Positions 8,501 through 16,996 of a DNA stretch of 64,000 nt are shown here, one piece after another. The notes below the pieces were generated by a model, which was not told the origin of the DNA, ran no database searches, and worked only from the letters and a program-made list of their open reading frames with translations. Each line of letters begins with the position of its first letter. The stretch's first letter is position 1. The DNA lies in contig JBGUXP010000011.1 of NCBI GenBank assembly GCA_045222295.1, positions 74,187 through 138,186 on the forward strand, in the 5' to 3' direction. The DNA comes from Colimorpha sp045222295 (GTDB taxonomy: Bacteria; Bacteroidota; Bacteroidia; Bacteroidales; P3). Both the position numbers and the translations under genes were made by a program.

Positions 8501-9555
8501 GTCAACTGAAAGTCTGGACACGAATGCTTCGCATGAAGGCCAAGATGTTCGGCCGCCACCTGCTATACAAGCGGAAGGTGCGTCAGGTACTCTACTTCGC
8601 CTACAACGTGCCGTTTCCAGGAGGGAAAGGTGTCCCCATCTACCATGTGCTCAGCTACTTCCTCATAAGTTCTCTAGGGGGAGGTTCTATTCCGCAGAGA
8701 GCCAAAGGACTAGCCTACTCATTTCTGGCAGCCCTTCCTCCTTTGCTGATTTTTTTCTTCTCCCTTGTGGCCTACTTCCCTGTTGACGGCGTGCAGGACG
8801 AACTCCTCAACGGTATGGGGGGCATCGTGCCCGATAAAATTCTCGGCCCACTGACCAACACTGTCAACGACATCATGGGTCACCGCCACTCAACACTGCT
8901 CTCTATCGGATTTATTGGTTCCATTCTACTGGCAGCCAACGGAATGAACGGATTCATTCTCTCTCTGAATTTCGCCAACAAAAGCCTTGAGAAACGTCCC
9001 TTCTTGCAACGCTTCCTCATCTGTATGGCTCTGGTATTCTTCATGTATCTGCTCATTGTACTGGTCATATGCCTGATTATCGGTCATAAGCAACTGCTAC
9101 ACCTCATCTTTAGCCAAGGTTGGCTGTCAGACACCAAAGCCAATACCCTGTTGTTCAACATCGGTCGCTGGGTTCTGCTATCTTTGGCCACACTCTTAGG
9201 CGTTGCACTTATCTACTATTGGGCACCGGTAAAAAAACAACGTGTGGGATTCTTCTCGCCCGGAGCACTGTTGTCCACCGGCATGTTCTTTGTGTTGACC
9301 TGGGGATTTGGTGTGTATATCAACAACTTCAGCCGCTACAACCTCCTCTACGGCTCCATCGGAACCCTACTGCTACTGATGCTCTGGATTTATTTCAGCT
9401 GCATCGTGCTGCTGGTAGGCTACGAGCTGAATATCAGCATCTACAATGGCACACTACGTGGCAAGAACCGCGTAGCCAAACGCGAATTGAAAGACAGAAT
9501 ACAAATTTTCAAAGATGATAATACAAAAGAATCACGGGAAAGTGGTGCCCAATGA
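8497..9555 (+). CDS. YihY/BrkB family inner-membrane protein
   Basis: A 352-residue integral membrane protein with six predicted hydrophobic segments. It matches YihY (once annotated RNase BN): RAKGLAYSFLAALPPLLIFF in the first helix, NGFILSLNFAN, then VALIYYWAPVKKQRVGFFSPGALL and LLYGSIGTLLLLMLWIYFSCIVLLVGYELN at the end, here cited in pieces. Function is unsettled. The start is taken at 8497, where ATGA overlaps the nadC stop; the frame extends upstream only as a reading shadow over nadC. It overlaps the following methyltransferase by 41 bp if that gene uses its first ATG. Confidence 0.85.
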   Translation: MSQLKVWTRMLRMKAKMFGRHLLYKRKVRQVLYFAYNVPFPGGKGVPIYHVLSYFLISSLGGGSIPQRAKGLAYSFLAALPPLLIFFFSLVAYFPVDGVQDELLNGMGGIVPDKILGPLTNTVNDIMGHRHSTLLSIGFIGSILLAANGMNGFILSLNFANKSLEKRPFLQRFLICMALVFFMYLLIVLVICLIIGHKQLLHLIFSQGWLSDTKANTLLFNIGRWVLLSLATLLGVALIYYWAPVKKQRVGFFSPGALLSTGMFFVLTWGFGVYINNFSRYNLLYGSIGTLLLLMLWIYFSCIVLLVGYELNISIYNGTLRGKNRVAKRELKDRIQIFKDDNTKESRESGAQ

Positions 9556-10735
9556 GAGCACCCCAAAGGAGAAATTCAAGATGATCGCCAAGACGATGGT
9601 CAACCTCGAAGAAGTGCTGGCCGACGAGTTGCGCGAGATGGGTGCCGAGAATATCAAAGTTGGTGCCCGTGCCGTGGAGTTTGAGGGCGACATGCGCCTG
9701 CTCTACCGCGCCAACTACTGTTGCCGCACCGCCCTGGCCATCCTGAAGCCCTTCGCCGAGTTCGATGCAAACAACGACCAAGAGCTTTACGACCAGGTAT
9801 ACAAAATCCGTTGGGAGAAAATCCTCGACGTCGACGGGACCTTCATGATCGACTCCACTACCTCCGGCGAGGTATTCACCCACAGCTATTATGCCGCTCT
9901 CAAGACCAAAGATGCCATTGTCGACCGCTTCCGCCGCAACTTCGGCAAGCGCCCCAATATCGATACCGAACAACCCGACTATAAATTCAATTTGCATATC
10001 CGAGACAATCATGTCACCCTGCTGATGAATGCCTCTGGCGACTCGCTCCATAAGCGCGGTTACCGCCAAGGTGTGGGCATAGCCCCCATCAATGAGGTCC
10101 TCGCCGCCGGTCTCATCAAGCTCGCCGGATGGAAAAGCGACACCAATTTCTACGACCCCATGTGCGGCTCCGGCACCCTGCTCATCGAAGCTGCCATGAT
10201 GGCCAACAACATCCCCGCACAGTATTACCGCAACCGCTTTGGTTTCATGCGTTGGAAAGAGTTCAATCTGGGAGAGTGGAAGAGTGTGAAGAACGAGGAA
10301 GACAGAAAAATCGGAGCCGGCGACTTTGACTGTGAAATCTGGGGAAATGACATCGACGAGCAGGTCATCCAACAGTGCGAGAAGAATCTCGAATACACCA
10401 AACTGCACAAGGACGTGATGCTACATATCGGCGACTTTGCCGAGCAGGACCCGCCCGAAGGCAAAACATTGATAGTCACCAACCCGCCCTATGGCGAGCG
10501 CATCAAAGTCGAAGACCTCAATGCCCTCTACACCCAGTTGGGAGATACCTTCAAGCAGAAATATGGTAAAGATTGCGACGTGTGGCTCATCACCAGCGAC
10601 TTCGAGGCGATGAAGCACATCGGGCTCCATCCTTCCAAGAAAATCCCCGTGCAAAACGGATCCCTCGACTGCCGCTTCCTCCACTTCGAACTCTACGACG
10701 GGTCGAAAAAAACTAAATATCAAACAGAGGAATAA
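9515..10735 (+). CDS. THUMP-domain class I rRNA methyltransferase (RlmL N-half type)
   Basis: A 406-residue protein with an N-terminal THUMP RNA-binding region (about residues 25-165) and a C-terminal Rossmann methyltransferase. The SAM site is FYDPMCGSGTLLIEAA (about 210-225) and the catalytic motif is VTNPPYGER, typical of N2-guanine methyltransferases such as the RlmL half of E. coli RlmKL (23S G2445). The start is ambiguous: the ATG at 9515 overlaps the previous gene by 41 bp, whereas the ATG at 9581 follows AAGGAGA and would begin MIAKTMVNLEE; I list the longer version. A palindromic extragenic repeat follows immediately. Confidence 0.85.
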   Translation: MIIQKNHGKVVPNESTPKEKFKMIAKTMVNLEEVLADELREMGAENIKVGARAVEFEGDMRLLYRANYCCRTALAILKPFAEFDANNDQELYDQVYKIRWEKILDVDGTFMIDSTTSGEVFTHSYYAALKTKDAIVDRFRRNFGKRPNIDTEQPDYKFNLHIRDNHVTLLMNASGDSLHKRGYRQGVGIAPINEVLAAGLIKLAGWKSDTNFYDPMCGSGTLLIEAAMMANNIPAQYYRNRFGFMRWKEFNLGEWKSVKNEEDRKIGAGDFDCEIWGNDIDEQVIQQCEKNLEYTKLHKDVMLHIGDFAEQDPPEGKTLIVTNPPYGERIKVEDLNALYTQLGDTFKQKYGKDCDVWLITSDFEAMKHIGLHPSKKIPVQNGSLDCRFLHFELYDGSKKTKYQTEE

Positions 10736-10822
10736 ACCCCGTAGGGGTGACAGAACTTAGCCGGGGGCAAAAGCCCCCGGTAGCTGTTTCCGAACTGTAT
10801 TAGAGCCCCGTAGGGGCGACAG
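10736..10822. repeat. Palindromic extragenic repeat (CCCCGTAGGGG pair around a GC hairpin)
   Basis: Two copies of a CCCCGTAGGGGyGACAG unit (10736-10753 and 10805-10822) flank the perfect hairpin CCGGGGGC-AAAA-GCCCCCGG (10761-10780). The element fills the gap between the methyltransferase stop and the queG start almost exactly. No T tract follows, so it does not look like a simple terminator. Confidence 0.7.
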
Positions 10823-10825
10823 GAA

Positions 10826-11596
10826 ATGTTGGATAGTTCCCAAATAAAACAGTGGGCTCTCGAGGTGGGCTTCGATGCCTGCGGCGTAGCCCGCGCCGAT
10901 GCACTCACCGACGAGGAATATCCTCTGCGAGAGTGGCTTGCCCGCGGATGGCATGGAGACCTAAGCTACATGGAGCGCAACATCGAGAAGCGTATGGATC
11001 CGCGGCTGCTCGTCGAGGGTGCCAAAAGTGTCATCTGTGTGGTGAGTGCCTACCCTCCCCCCGTTCCCTCCCCACGAGAGGAGTGGTTAGAAGATCCAGG
11101 GTGGGACGGCGTTGCCGCCTACGCCCGCACCCGCGAATACCATAGGGATATCAAGCAAATGCTCTTCGCCTTGCGGGAGAAACTGGGTATCGAAGGGAAA
11201 TGCTGTTGCGACACCGTGCCCATCAGCGACAAGCACTGGGCCACCCGCGCCGGACTCGGCTGGATTGGCCGCCACACCCTCCTCGTCACCCCCCGATGGG
11301 GTTCATGGGTCAACCTTGGCGAAATCGTCACCACAGAAGAATGTTCTGAATACTCCGATTATTCTGAATACTCCGAATACTCTGATTTCTGCGCCAAGTG
11401 CGGCCTTTGCGTCGCCGCCTGCCCCAACCACGCCCTCGCCTCCGACGGTCCCCCAATGATGGATGTCCGCCGCTGCACCGCCTACTACACCACACATCAC
11501 AACCGTCCCATCCCTACCGACCTCAACACACGAGGATACACCCTCGGCTGCGACCTCTGTCAACTCGCATGTCCCTTCAACAGGAAACATCTTTAA
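10826..11596 (+). CDS. queG: Epoxyqueuosine reductase, C-terminally short
   Basis: QueG reduces epoxyqueuosine to queuosine in tRNA using cobalamin and two 4Fe-4S clusters. Seen here: VGFDACGVARA at the N-terminus, SYMERNIEKRMDPR, KHWATRAGLGWIGRHTLL, and ferredoxin-type cysteines in FCAKCGLCVAACP and GCDLCQLACPFN. At 256 residues it stops just after the last cluster motif; many relatives continue for about 50 more residues. A 9-bp repeat (11345-11389) replaces the linker before the first cluster, encoding SEYSDYSEYSEYSD. Whether the short form is active is open. Confidence 0.88.
   Translation: MLDSSQIKQWALEVGFDACGVARADALTDEEYPLREWLARGWHGDLSYMERNIEKRMDPRLLVEGAKSVICVVSAYPPPVPSPREEWLEDPGWDGVAAYARTREYHRDIKQMLFALREKLGIEGKCCCDTVPISDKHWATRAGLGWIGRHTLLVTPRWGSWVNLGEIVTTEECSEYSDYSEYSEYSDFCAKCGLCVAACPNHALASDGPPMMDVRRCTAYYTTHHNRPIPTDLNTRGYTLGCDLCQLACPFNRKHL
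11345..11389 (+). repeat. 9-bp tandem repeat inside queG
   Basis: Five 9-bp units: TCTGAATAC, TCCGATTAT, TCTGAATAC, TCCGAATAC, TCTGATTTC. In frame they give a three-residue S-E/D-Y period, in the loop before the ferredoxin-like clusters. Confidence 0.9.
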
Positions 11597-11614
11597 CTAA
11601 CAAATAATCAACAC

Positions 11615-13639
11615 ATGTACAAACCCAAACAACAGCACTCGTGCACGTTTCGCTTTCGGCGTTTCTGCCGTGCCAAGTGGGCGGCTTACAGCTCGATGCA
11701 CCGCGAGGTAACCATCGGACAGCTGGCAGCCCGCGTAGCCGACAGCAGCCTTGCCAAAGGTGTCGCTACCGTAGCGCTGGCCATCACCCTCTCACAGGGG
11801 TCCCTTATGGCTCAAAGCGACGACGACCGCGAAACACGCACCCTGCCGGAGGTGACCATCTCGCTCACCACCGACACACTGGGCTCCATCTGCGAGCCCA
11901 CGGCGGTACTTACCGCAAAAGATTTCCAACAAACAACCATTCATTCCATCGGCGACCTCGCTGCGCTGCTTCCCGGGGTGGAACTCCGCATCCGCGGCGG
12001 CAACGATGTGCAGGGAGACCTTTCCATGCGTGGTGGCACCTTCGACCAGATGCTGGTACTGCTCAACGGCATTAACCTCACCGATGCACAGACCGGTCAT
12101 CACACCATGGATATTCCACTCGATATCTGCATGGTGGAGCGTATTGAATTACTCACTCCGTCCCAATGCCTGGCTCGTGGCCTTGTAGCCCTCTGCGGAG
12201 CGGTGAATATCGTAGTGAGCGACCAATACCGCGACCGACTATTGGCCGATATCAGCGGAGGTTCCAATGGCACCACCAACGCCGCGCTACTGGCCAGTAA
12301 GGGGCTGGGGCGCTGGACCATGACTGCCTCAGCAGCCTACCACCGCAGCGACGGCTACCGTCCGAACACCGACTACCGCCACGGGAGTCTCTTCCTGCAA
12401 GCCATGCGACACGGCAACCGAAGCGATTGGCATCTACAACTCGGCGGACAAATGAAAAACTTCGGCGGCGCCGGATTCTACTCCACCACCTACCCCGACC
12501 AATACGAAGCCACCCGCACCCTCGTAGCATCCGCAAGCAACAACATGCAACTGTCCTCTTTCCACCTTCAACTTTCTGTATATGGCCGACTGCATCGCGA
12601 CCACTTCGAACTCTTCCGCGACGGCTACGTAGACAGTGTGCCTTCATGGTACAGCGGACATAACCACCACCTCACCAGCCTTGCAGGGGGCAGTCTCCGT
12701 GTCGAACACCCTTGGGGTGCTGGTAGCCTGTTCATAGGAGCCGACATCCGTCGCGAAGGCATCCGCAGCAACGTGCTCGGTTCTGTGGACAGCACACTTG
12801 AGAGTCCCTACAACAGATCGGCCGAGCGTACCTCAACCAATCTATATGGAGGCTACCACTTGAGGCACAACCGATTCAGTACCGAAGTTGTTGCCCTTGG
12901 TCACTACAACAGCCACTTCGGTCCCAACTATGGCCTTGCCGTCAACGCAACCTATCAACTAAACACTAAACACTTACCACTAAACACACTCCATCTGTCT
13001 GCCTCCCGTACCTATCGCCTGCCCACCTTTACCGACCTCTACTACCAGAGTGTCAACCAGCAGGCAAACCCCGACCTCAATGCTGAGAACAGCACCACAG
13101 TGGAACTAACACTTAACACTAAACACTTGACACTTAACACCTACTACCGCTCCGGCAACGACATCATCGGCTGGGTGAGACCCACAACTGCCGACCTCTG
13201 GCTTTCGATGAACCACACCTCTGTCAATGCCATAGGTCTCAACGTCACCGCAATCTTTCAACTTTCATCTTTCCTCTCTCAACTCACCTACTCACTCTGC
13301 CACATCGAGTCCGACAACCGCGGACTCCTTTCCTCATCAGCTATCGACCACCTAGGACACAAACTCCAACTATGGACCACCGTACAGATCTCCAAGCGAC
13401 TACGTCTCAAGACCGGCATATCGTTGCGTCACCGCGAGGGGCAATATGTCGAAGACGGGGCGACGCACCCTTACGGAAACACCCTGCTGTTGGATGCTGC
13501 CGCTGAATATACCTTGTGTCCCATCATCCTTTATCTCGAGTGTCACAATCTGCTGAACCACCCCTGGCGCGACCTCGGCGGTGTTCCCCAACCTGGCCTA
13601 ACACTGCTCGCAGGAATGCGCCTGAGGCTTGAAAACTGA
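11615..13639 (+). CDS. TonB-dependent outer-membrane receptor
   Basis: A 674-residue receptor. The N-terminus has an arginine-rich leader (FRFRRFCRAKWAAYSSMHREVTIG in outline) ahead of a hydrophobic signal segment, a style I associate with Bacteroidota TonB receptors. A plug domain follows (TTIHSIGDLAALLPGVELRIRG, DLSMRGGTFDQMLVLLNGI in pieces), then a barrel ending in LLAGMRLRLEN with the expected aromatic-poor but hydrophobic terminus. Size and plug resemble the BtuB/FepA class. Next to cobalamin-dependent queG a cobamide ligand is tempting but unproven, and no B12 riboswitch fits in the 18-bp gap. Four 7-bp repeat tracts sit inside barrel-coding DNA. Confidence 0.85.
   Translation: MYKPKQQHSCTFRFRRFCRAKWAAYSSMHREVTIGQLAARVADSSLAKGVATVALAITLSQGSLMAQSDDDRETRTLPEVTISLTTDTLGSICEPTAVLTAKDFQQTTIHSIGDLAALLPGVELRIRGGNDVQGDLSMRGGTFDQMLVLLNGINLTDAQTGHHTMDIPLDICMVERIELLTPSQCLARGLVALCGAVNIVVSDQYRDRLLADISGGSNGTTNAALLASKGLGRWTMTASAAYHRSDGYRPNTDYRHGSLFLQAMRHGNRSDWHLQLGGQMKNFGGAGFYSTTYPDQYEATRTLVASASNNMQLSSFHLQLSVYGRLHRDHFELFRDGYVDSVPSWYSGHNHHLTSLAGGSLRVEHPWGAGSLFIGADIRREGIRSNVLGSVDSTLESPYNRSAERTSTNLYGGYHLRHNRFSTEVVALGHYNSHFGPNYGLAVNATYQLNTKHLPLNTLHLSASRTYRLPTFTDLYYQSVNQQANPDLNAENSTTVELTLNTKHLTLNTYYRSGNDIIGWVRPTTADLWLSMNHTSVNAIGLNVTAIFQLSSFLSQLTYSLCHIESDNRGLLSSSAIDHLGHKLQLWTTVQISKRLRLKTGISLRHREGQYVEDGATHPYGNTLLLDAAAEYTLCPIILYLECHNLLNHPWRDLGGVPQPGLTLLAGMRLRLEN
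12551..12578 (+). repeat. 7-bp degenerate repeat in the TonB receptor, tract 1
   Basis: CTGTCCT, CTTTCCA, CCTTCAA, CTTTCTG in 7-bp phase; encodes part of QLSSFHLQLSV. Confidence 0.6.
12958..12985 (+). repeat. 7-bp repeat in the TonB receptor, tract 2
   Basis: ACTAAAC, ACTAAAC, ACTTACC, ACTAAAC in 7-bp phase; encodes LNTKHLPLNT. The same unit recurs between genes at 41611, 42586 and 43570. Confidence 0.85.
13104..13138 (+). repeat. 7-bp repeat in the TonB receptor, tract 3
   Basis: AACTAAC, ACTTAAC, ACTAAAC, ACTTGAC, ACTTAAC in 7-bp phase; encodes LTLNTKHLTLNT, almost the same peptide as tract 2. Confidence 0.85.
13255..13282 (+). repeat. 7-bp degenerate repeat in the TonB receptor, tract 4
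   Basis: CTTTCAA, CTTTCAT, CTTTCCT, CTCTCAA in 7-bp phase; encodes FQLSSFLSQLTY. Unit family shared with tract 1. Confidence 0.75.
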
Positions 13640-13797
13640 CAAAATGGCAGTCAAATACCAAGAACAGGGGATTAAACACTGAAACTCATACTATTAACCA
13701 CCTACCATCTCCTTACCAACTCCTAACCAACTCCTACAACGATAGGTGTTGGTAGGAAGAAAATAGGGTACACAGACTGCCAAAATGGCAGTCTGTT
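13635..13797. repeat. Intergenic element with 11-bp repeats and terminal palindromes
   Basis: Fills most of the gap between the TonB receptor and htpG. The ends carry copies of a CTGmCAAAATGGCAGTC palindrome (near 13636-13652 and 13776-13793). The right copy extends to an 11-bp stem, ACAGACTGCCA / TGGCAGTCTGT with loop AAA (13772-13796). Between them are TACCATCTCCT, TACCAACTCCT and AACCAACTCCT in 11-bp phase (13703-13735), then a partial inverse TGTTGGTAGG that folds back on CCAACTCCTA. The 11-bp units recur, inverted, at 44977. Confidence 0.7.
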
Positions 13798-13854
13798 CTC
13801 TATGGTATATTATTTGGAGCATAACTGTCATTGAACGAAAAAAACTATTGATAT

Positions 13855-15750
13855 ATGCAAGGCAAATTGAATGTTCAGACCGAGAATATCTTTCCGGTCA
13901 TCAAGAAGTTCCTCTATTCGGATCATGAAATCTTCCTGCGCGAGCTTATTAGCAACGCTGTCGATGCCACGCAGAAACTGAAGACCCTCAGCACCCGCGG
14001 CGACTTCAAGGGCGAGTTGGGCGATTTGACCATCGATGTCAAAATCGACTCCAAGAAGAAGACCCTCACCGTCAGCGACCGCGGCATCGGCATGACGGCC
14101 GAGGAGGTGGAGAAATACATCAACCAGATTGCTTTCAGCGGCGTGACCGACTTCATGGAGAAGTACAAAGACAGCCACGAGCCGCTGATTGGTCATTTTG
14201 GCCTCGGTTTCTACAGCGCCTTCATGGTAAGCGACAAGGTGGAGATTTTCACTAAGAGCTGGAAGGACGAGCCCGCCCAGCACTGGTCGTGTGAAGGCAA
14301 TCCTGAGTTCTCGATGGAGGAGGACAAGAAACACACCGACCGCGGTACCGACATCGTGCTACATATCGCCGACGACTGCAAGGAGTTCCTCGAAGAGGGC
14401 ACCATCCTGCAACTGCTGAAGAAGTACTGCCGCTTCATGCCTGTGGCCATCCGCTTTGGCGAAGAGAGCGTGTGGGTGGACAGCGAGACCGACTGCGACA
14501 AGGACGGCAAGCCTAAGAGAGTTGAGAAGAAGCAGCCCCGTATCATCAACGATCCCGAACCCGCCTGGAAGAAAGCCCCCAGCAGCCTCACCGACGAGGA
14601 CTACAAGAAGTTTTACCATGAGCTGTTCCCCATGAACTTCGAGGAGCCGCTGTTCCAAATCCACCTCAACGTCGACTACCCCTTCAACCTGACGGGTATC
14701 CTCTACTTCCCGAAGGTGCGCAAGACCATCGACCCCAACCGCAACAAGATTCAGCTCTATTGCAACCAGGTGTTTGTCACCGACCAGGTGGAAGGCGTGG
14801 TGCCCGACTACCTGATGCTGCTGCACGGCGTGCTCGACAGCCCCGATATCCCGCTGAACGTCAGCCGCAGCTACCTGCAGAGCGACAGCAACGTGAAGAA
14901 GATCTCACAGCATATCAGCAAGAAGGTGGCCGACAAGTTGGAAGAGATGTCGAAGAAGAAAGAGGAAGAAGAGAAGAGCGCGTTGGAGGAGAAGTGGGAT
15001 GACATTAAAATATTTGTCCAATATGGTATGCTCACGGACGAGAAGTTCTGCGAGCGCGCCATGAAGTTCTACCTGCTCAAGGGCGTGGACGGCACCTACT
15101 ACACCCTCGACAACTATCGCGAGAAAATCAAATCCCTGCAGACCGACAAGGACAAGACCGTCTGCTACCTCTACGCCAGCAACGCCGAGGAGGAGCATGC
15201 CTATATCGAGAAAGCCAAGGAGAAAGGCTACGACGTGCTGCTGATGGATTCTCCCCTCGAGAGTCACTTCATCAACCTCCTGGAGCAGAAGATTGAGAAG
15301 AGCCGCTTCGTCCGCGTCGACAGCGACACCGTGGAGAAACTCATCCCCCACGACGACAACATCCCCGAGAAGCTCAGCAAGGAGGAGAAAGAGAAACTGC
15401 AGCCCATCATCGAAGGTGAGATTGACAAGCAGAAGTTCACCGTCCAGCTTGAGAGTCTCGAAGAGAGCGACGCCCCCATGCAGGTGACGCAGAGCGAGTT
15501 CATGCGCCGTTACCGCGAGATGGCACAGACCTCGGGCGGTGGCATGGGCTTCTACGGCGAGCTGCCGGAGAGCTACAACCTTGTGGTCAACATCAACCAC
15601 CCGCTCATCGGCCGCGTACTCAACGAGACCGACACCGAGAAGCAGAAAGAACTCGTCCACCAGCTCACCGACCTCGCCCTCCTAGGCAACGGCCTGCTGA
15701 AAGGCGAAGCCCTCAGCCGCTTCCTCAAGCGCAGCGTGGAAATGATTTAA
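13855..15750 (+). CDS. htpG: Molecular chaperone HtpG (Hsp90)
   Basis: An ATP-dependent Hsp90 chaperone. The 631-residue protein has the GHKL ATPase motifs: ELISNAVDATQK, DRGIGMTAEEV and IGHFGLGFYSAFMV. The middle domain contains LPLNVSRSYLQ-like DIPLNVSRSYLQSD, and the C-terminal dimerisation region follows. Full length for the family. The stop overlaps that of the convergent lipoprotein gene by 4 bp (15747-15750), leaving no room for an independent terminator between them. Confidence 0.97.
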   Translation: MQGKLNVQTENIFPVIKKFLYSDHEIFLRELISNAVDATQKLKTLSTRGDFKGELGDLTIDVKIDSKKKTLTVSDRGIGMTAEEVEKYINQIAFSGVTDFMEKYKDSHEPLIGHFGLGFYSAFMVSDKVEIFTKSWKDEPAQHWSCEGNPEFSMEEDKKHTDRGTDIVLHIADDCKEFLEEGTILQLLKKYCRFMPVAIRFGEESVWVDSETDCDKDGKPKRVEKKQPRIINDPEPAWKKAPSSLTDEDYKKFYHELFPMNFEEPLFQIHLNVDYPFNLTGILYFPKVRKTIDPNRNKIQLYCNQVFVTDQVEGVVPDYLMLLHGVLDSPDIPLNVSRSYLQSDSNVKKISQHISKKVADKLEEMSKKKEEEEKSALEEKWDDIKIFVQYGMLTDEKFCERAMKFYLLKGVDGTYYTLDNYREKIKSLQTDKDKTVCYLYASNAEEEHAYIEKAKEKGYDVLLMDSPLESHFINLLEQKIEKSRFVRVDSDTVEKLIPHDDNIPEKLSKEEKEKLQPIIEGEIDKQKFTVQLESLEESDAPMQVTQSEFMRRYREMAQTSGGGMGFYGELPESYNLVVNINHPLIGRVLNETDTEKQKELVHQLTDLALLGNGLLKGEALSRFLKRSVEMI

Positions 15751-16217
15751 ATATTCCGCTTACATTCAATCGGACCTGCCAATGGCAGAGTAATGTTGAG
15801 GAGCATGCCGTTCACAGTGAATGGCTGCTCCTCATCTTTCCATTGATTAGTAATCTTGTCAAATGCCCTATAAACAATCGTACCGGTAGGTTTGGTGTAG
15901 GTATATTTGATATTAATTACTGTATCTTTTTTCATATCTTTCTTCATTTGGGAATAGTAACCCATTTTGACCAAACCCTTGAGGTCAGGTCCAAAAACCA
16001 CATACCGGTAAGAGGTTGAATCAACCCTTATACTATCTTTAAGCGTGGTGTCCCAGACATTTTTAAATTTGGTAGTCAAATAACTCCACGAAGAATTTTC
16101 TACCGAAACAGGAGTATCACGAATAGATTCAAACCCTTCATGCTTACTGCAGGAAACCACCGACAGTACGGCCATCAGCAGCGTACCAATAACGATTATT
16201 CTAAGACTATTTTCCAT
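15747..16217 (-). CDS. Putative lipoprotein of unknown function
   Basis: 156 residues with a signal peptide and lipobox (AVLSVVSC, Cys at about residue 23) followed by Ser-Lys-His-Glu. The remainder (VSVENSSWSYLTTKF, TGTIVYRAFDKITN, LLNITLPL) looks like a small beta-rich domain. I do not recognise the family. It probably sits in the outer membrane facing the periplasm or surface. It is divergent from the next lipoprotein gene, and a clear -7 element lies 26 bp upstream. Confidence 0.7.
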   Translation of the reverse strand: MENSLRIIVIGTLLMAVLSVVSCSKHEGFESIRDTPVSVENSSWSYLTTKFKNVWDTTLKDSIRVDSTSYRYVVFGPDLKGLVKMGYYSQMKKDMKKDTVINIKYTYTKPTGTIVYRAFDKITNQWKDEEQPFTVNGMLLNITLPLAGPIECKRNI

Positions 16218-16242
16218 GTCGTAAATCTCTTTTTTGCGACTG

Positions 16243-16250
16243 CAAAGATA
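16243..16250 (-). promoter_or_regulatory. Bacteroidota -7 element for the 15747-16217 lipoprotein
   Basis: Minus-strand TATCTTTG followed by CA, an exact TAnnTTTG match, 26 bp upstream of the start codon. The -33 region is A/T-rich without a clear TTTG. Confidence 0.65.
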
Positions 16251-16360
16251 CTAATTATTTTTGATATGGCACGTTTTTTTCATTTTTTTGTCTCTAATAC
16301 AATATTATATAAACTCAATCGTTATAGAAAACAATATAATTGTTCAACGAATAAAAAGGA

Positions 16361-16978
16361 ATGATGAAAACCAAAAGATTCTTTTTAGCTGCACTGATGT
16401 GTGCTATTGCCACAACCGCTTTAACGGTTGCCTGCAACAAGGACGATGACAATAAAAACAACGGTGACGGCAATCGTCCCGACCCTGTCAGAACTCCCAA
16501 AATGGTGGAGATGACCTATATTTTCAGAACAAACACCGAGATGCTCACCTATCTCGACATGACTCTCGACTACTACGCTGCCGACGGGACCATCAAAACA
16601 CTGATACCCAACACTGTGTTAAACAATGGCGAAGTTGAGTGGAGAGACACTATCCCTGTGTCGCTTGCCAACTCTCCTATGTTTGGCATGCGCTTGAATG
16701 CCGAGTTGAAAGAGGGTGTCGACACCTCCGCCATGGAAACCACCAAGATTAAAATTCACCGCAGCCACACTTATTTTTATCGACTCCTCGACTCCGTGGG
16801 AACAGAAATAAGATGGGACTCCGCCTCATTCATCAATAATATTGATGTAAAGTGGTCAAAATTGGACAATCTTCTCCACCAACATGGTCAAGAAAGGGGT
16901 CTCTACTCCAATGGTGTGCTTTTCTCCACAGATGGCACCGTCACAAAAAAATCCTCCTGGCCGCTCGTCACAGAATAA
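16361..16978 (+). CDS. Putative surface lipoprotein of unknown function
   Basis: 205 residues. Signal peptide FFLAALMCAIATTALTVAC with the lipobox Cys near residue 25, followed at once by NKDDDNKNNGDG. An acidic run straight after the lipidated Cys matches the lipoprotein export signal that sends Bacteroidota lipoproteins to the cell surface. The rest is beta-rich with no domain I can name. The start could be either Met of MMKTKRFF (16361 or 16364). It lies 18 bp upstream of rfbB, but a functional link is not evident. Confidence 0.7.
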   Translation: MMKTKRFFLAALMCAIATTALTVACNKDDDNKNNGDGNRPDPVRTPKMVEMTYIFRTNTEMLTYLDMTLDYYAADGTIKTLIPNTVLNNGEVEWRDTIPVSLANSPMFGMRLNAELKEGVDTSAMETTKIKIHRSHTYFYRLLDSVGTEIRWDSASFINNIDVKWSKLDNLLHQHGQERGLYSNGVLFSTDGTVTKKSSWPLVTE

Positions 16979-16996
16979 ACACAACACCATAATAAA

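Noticed and set aside
11597..11614. B12 riboswitch ahead of the TonB receptor
   Set aside because: The gap is only 18 bp, too short for a cobalamin riboswitch, and the queG leader region contains a palindromic repeat instead.
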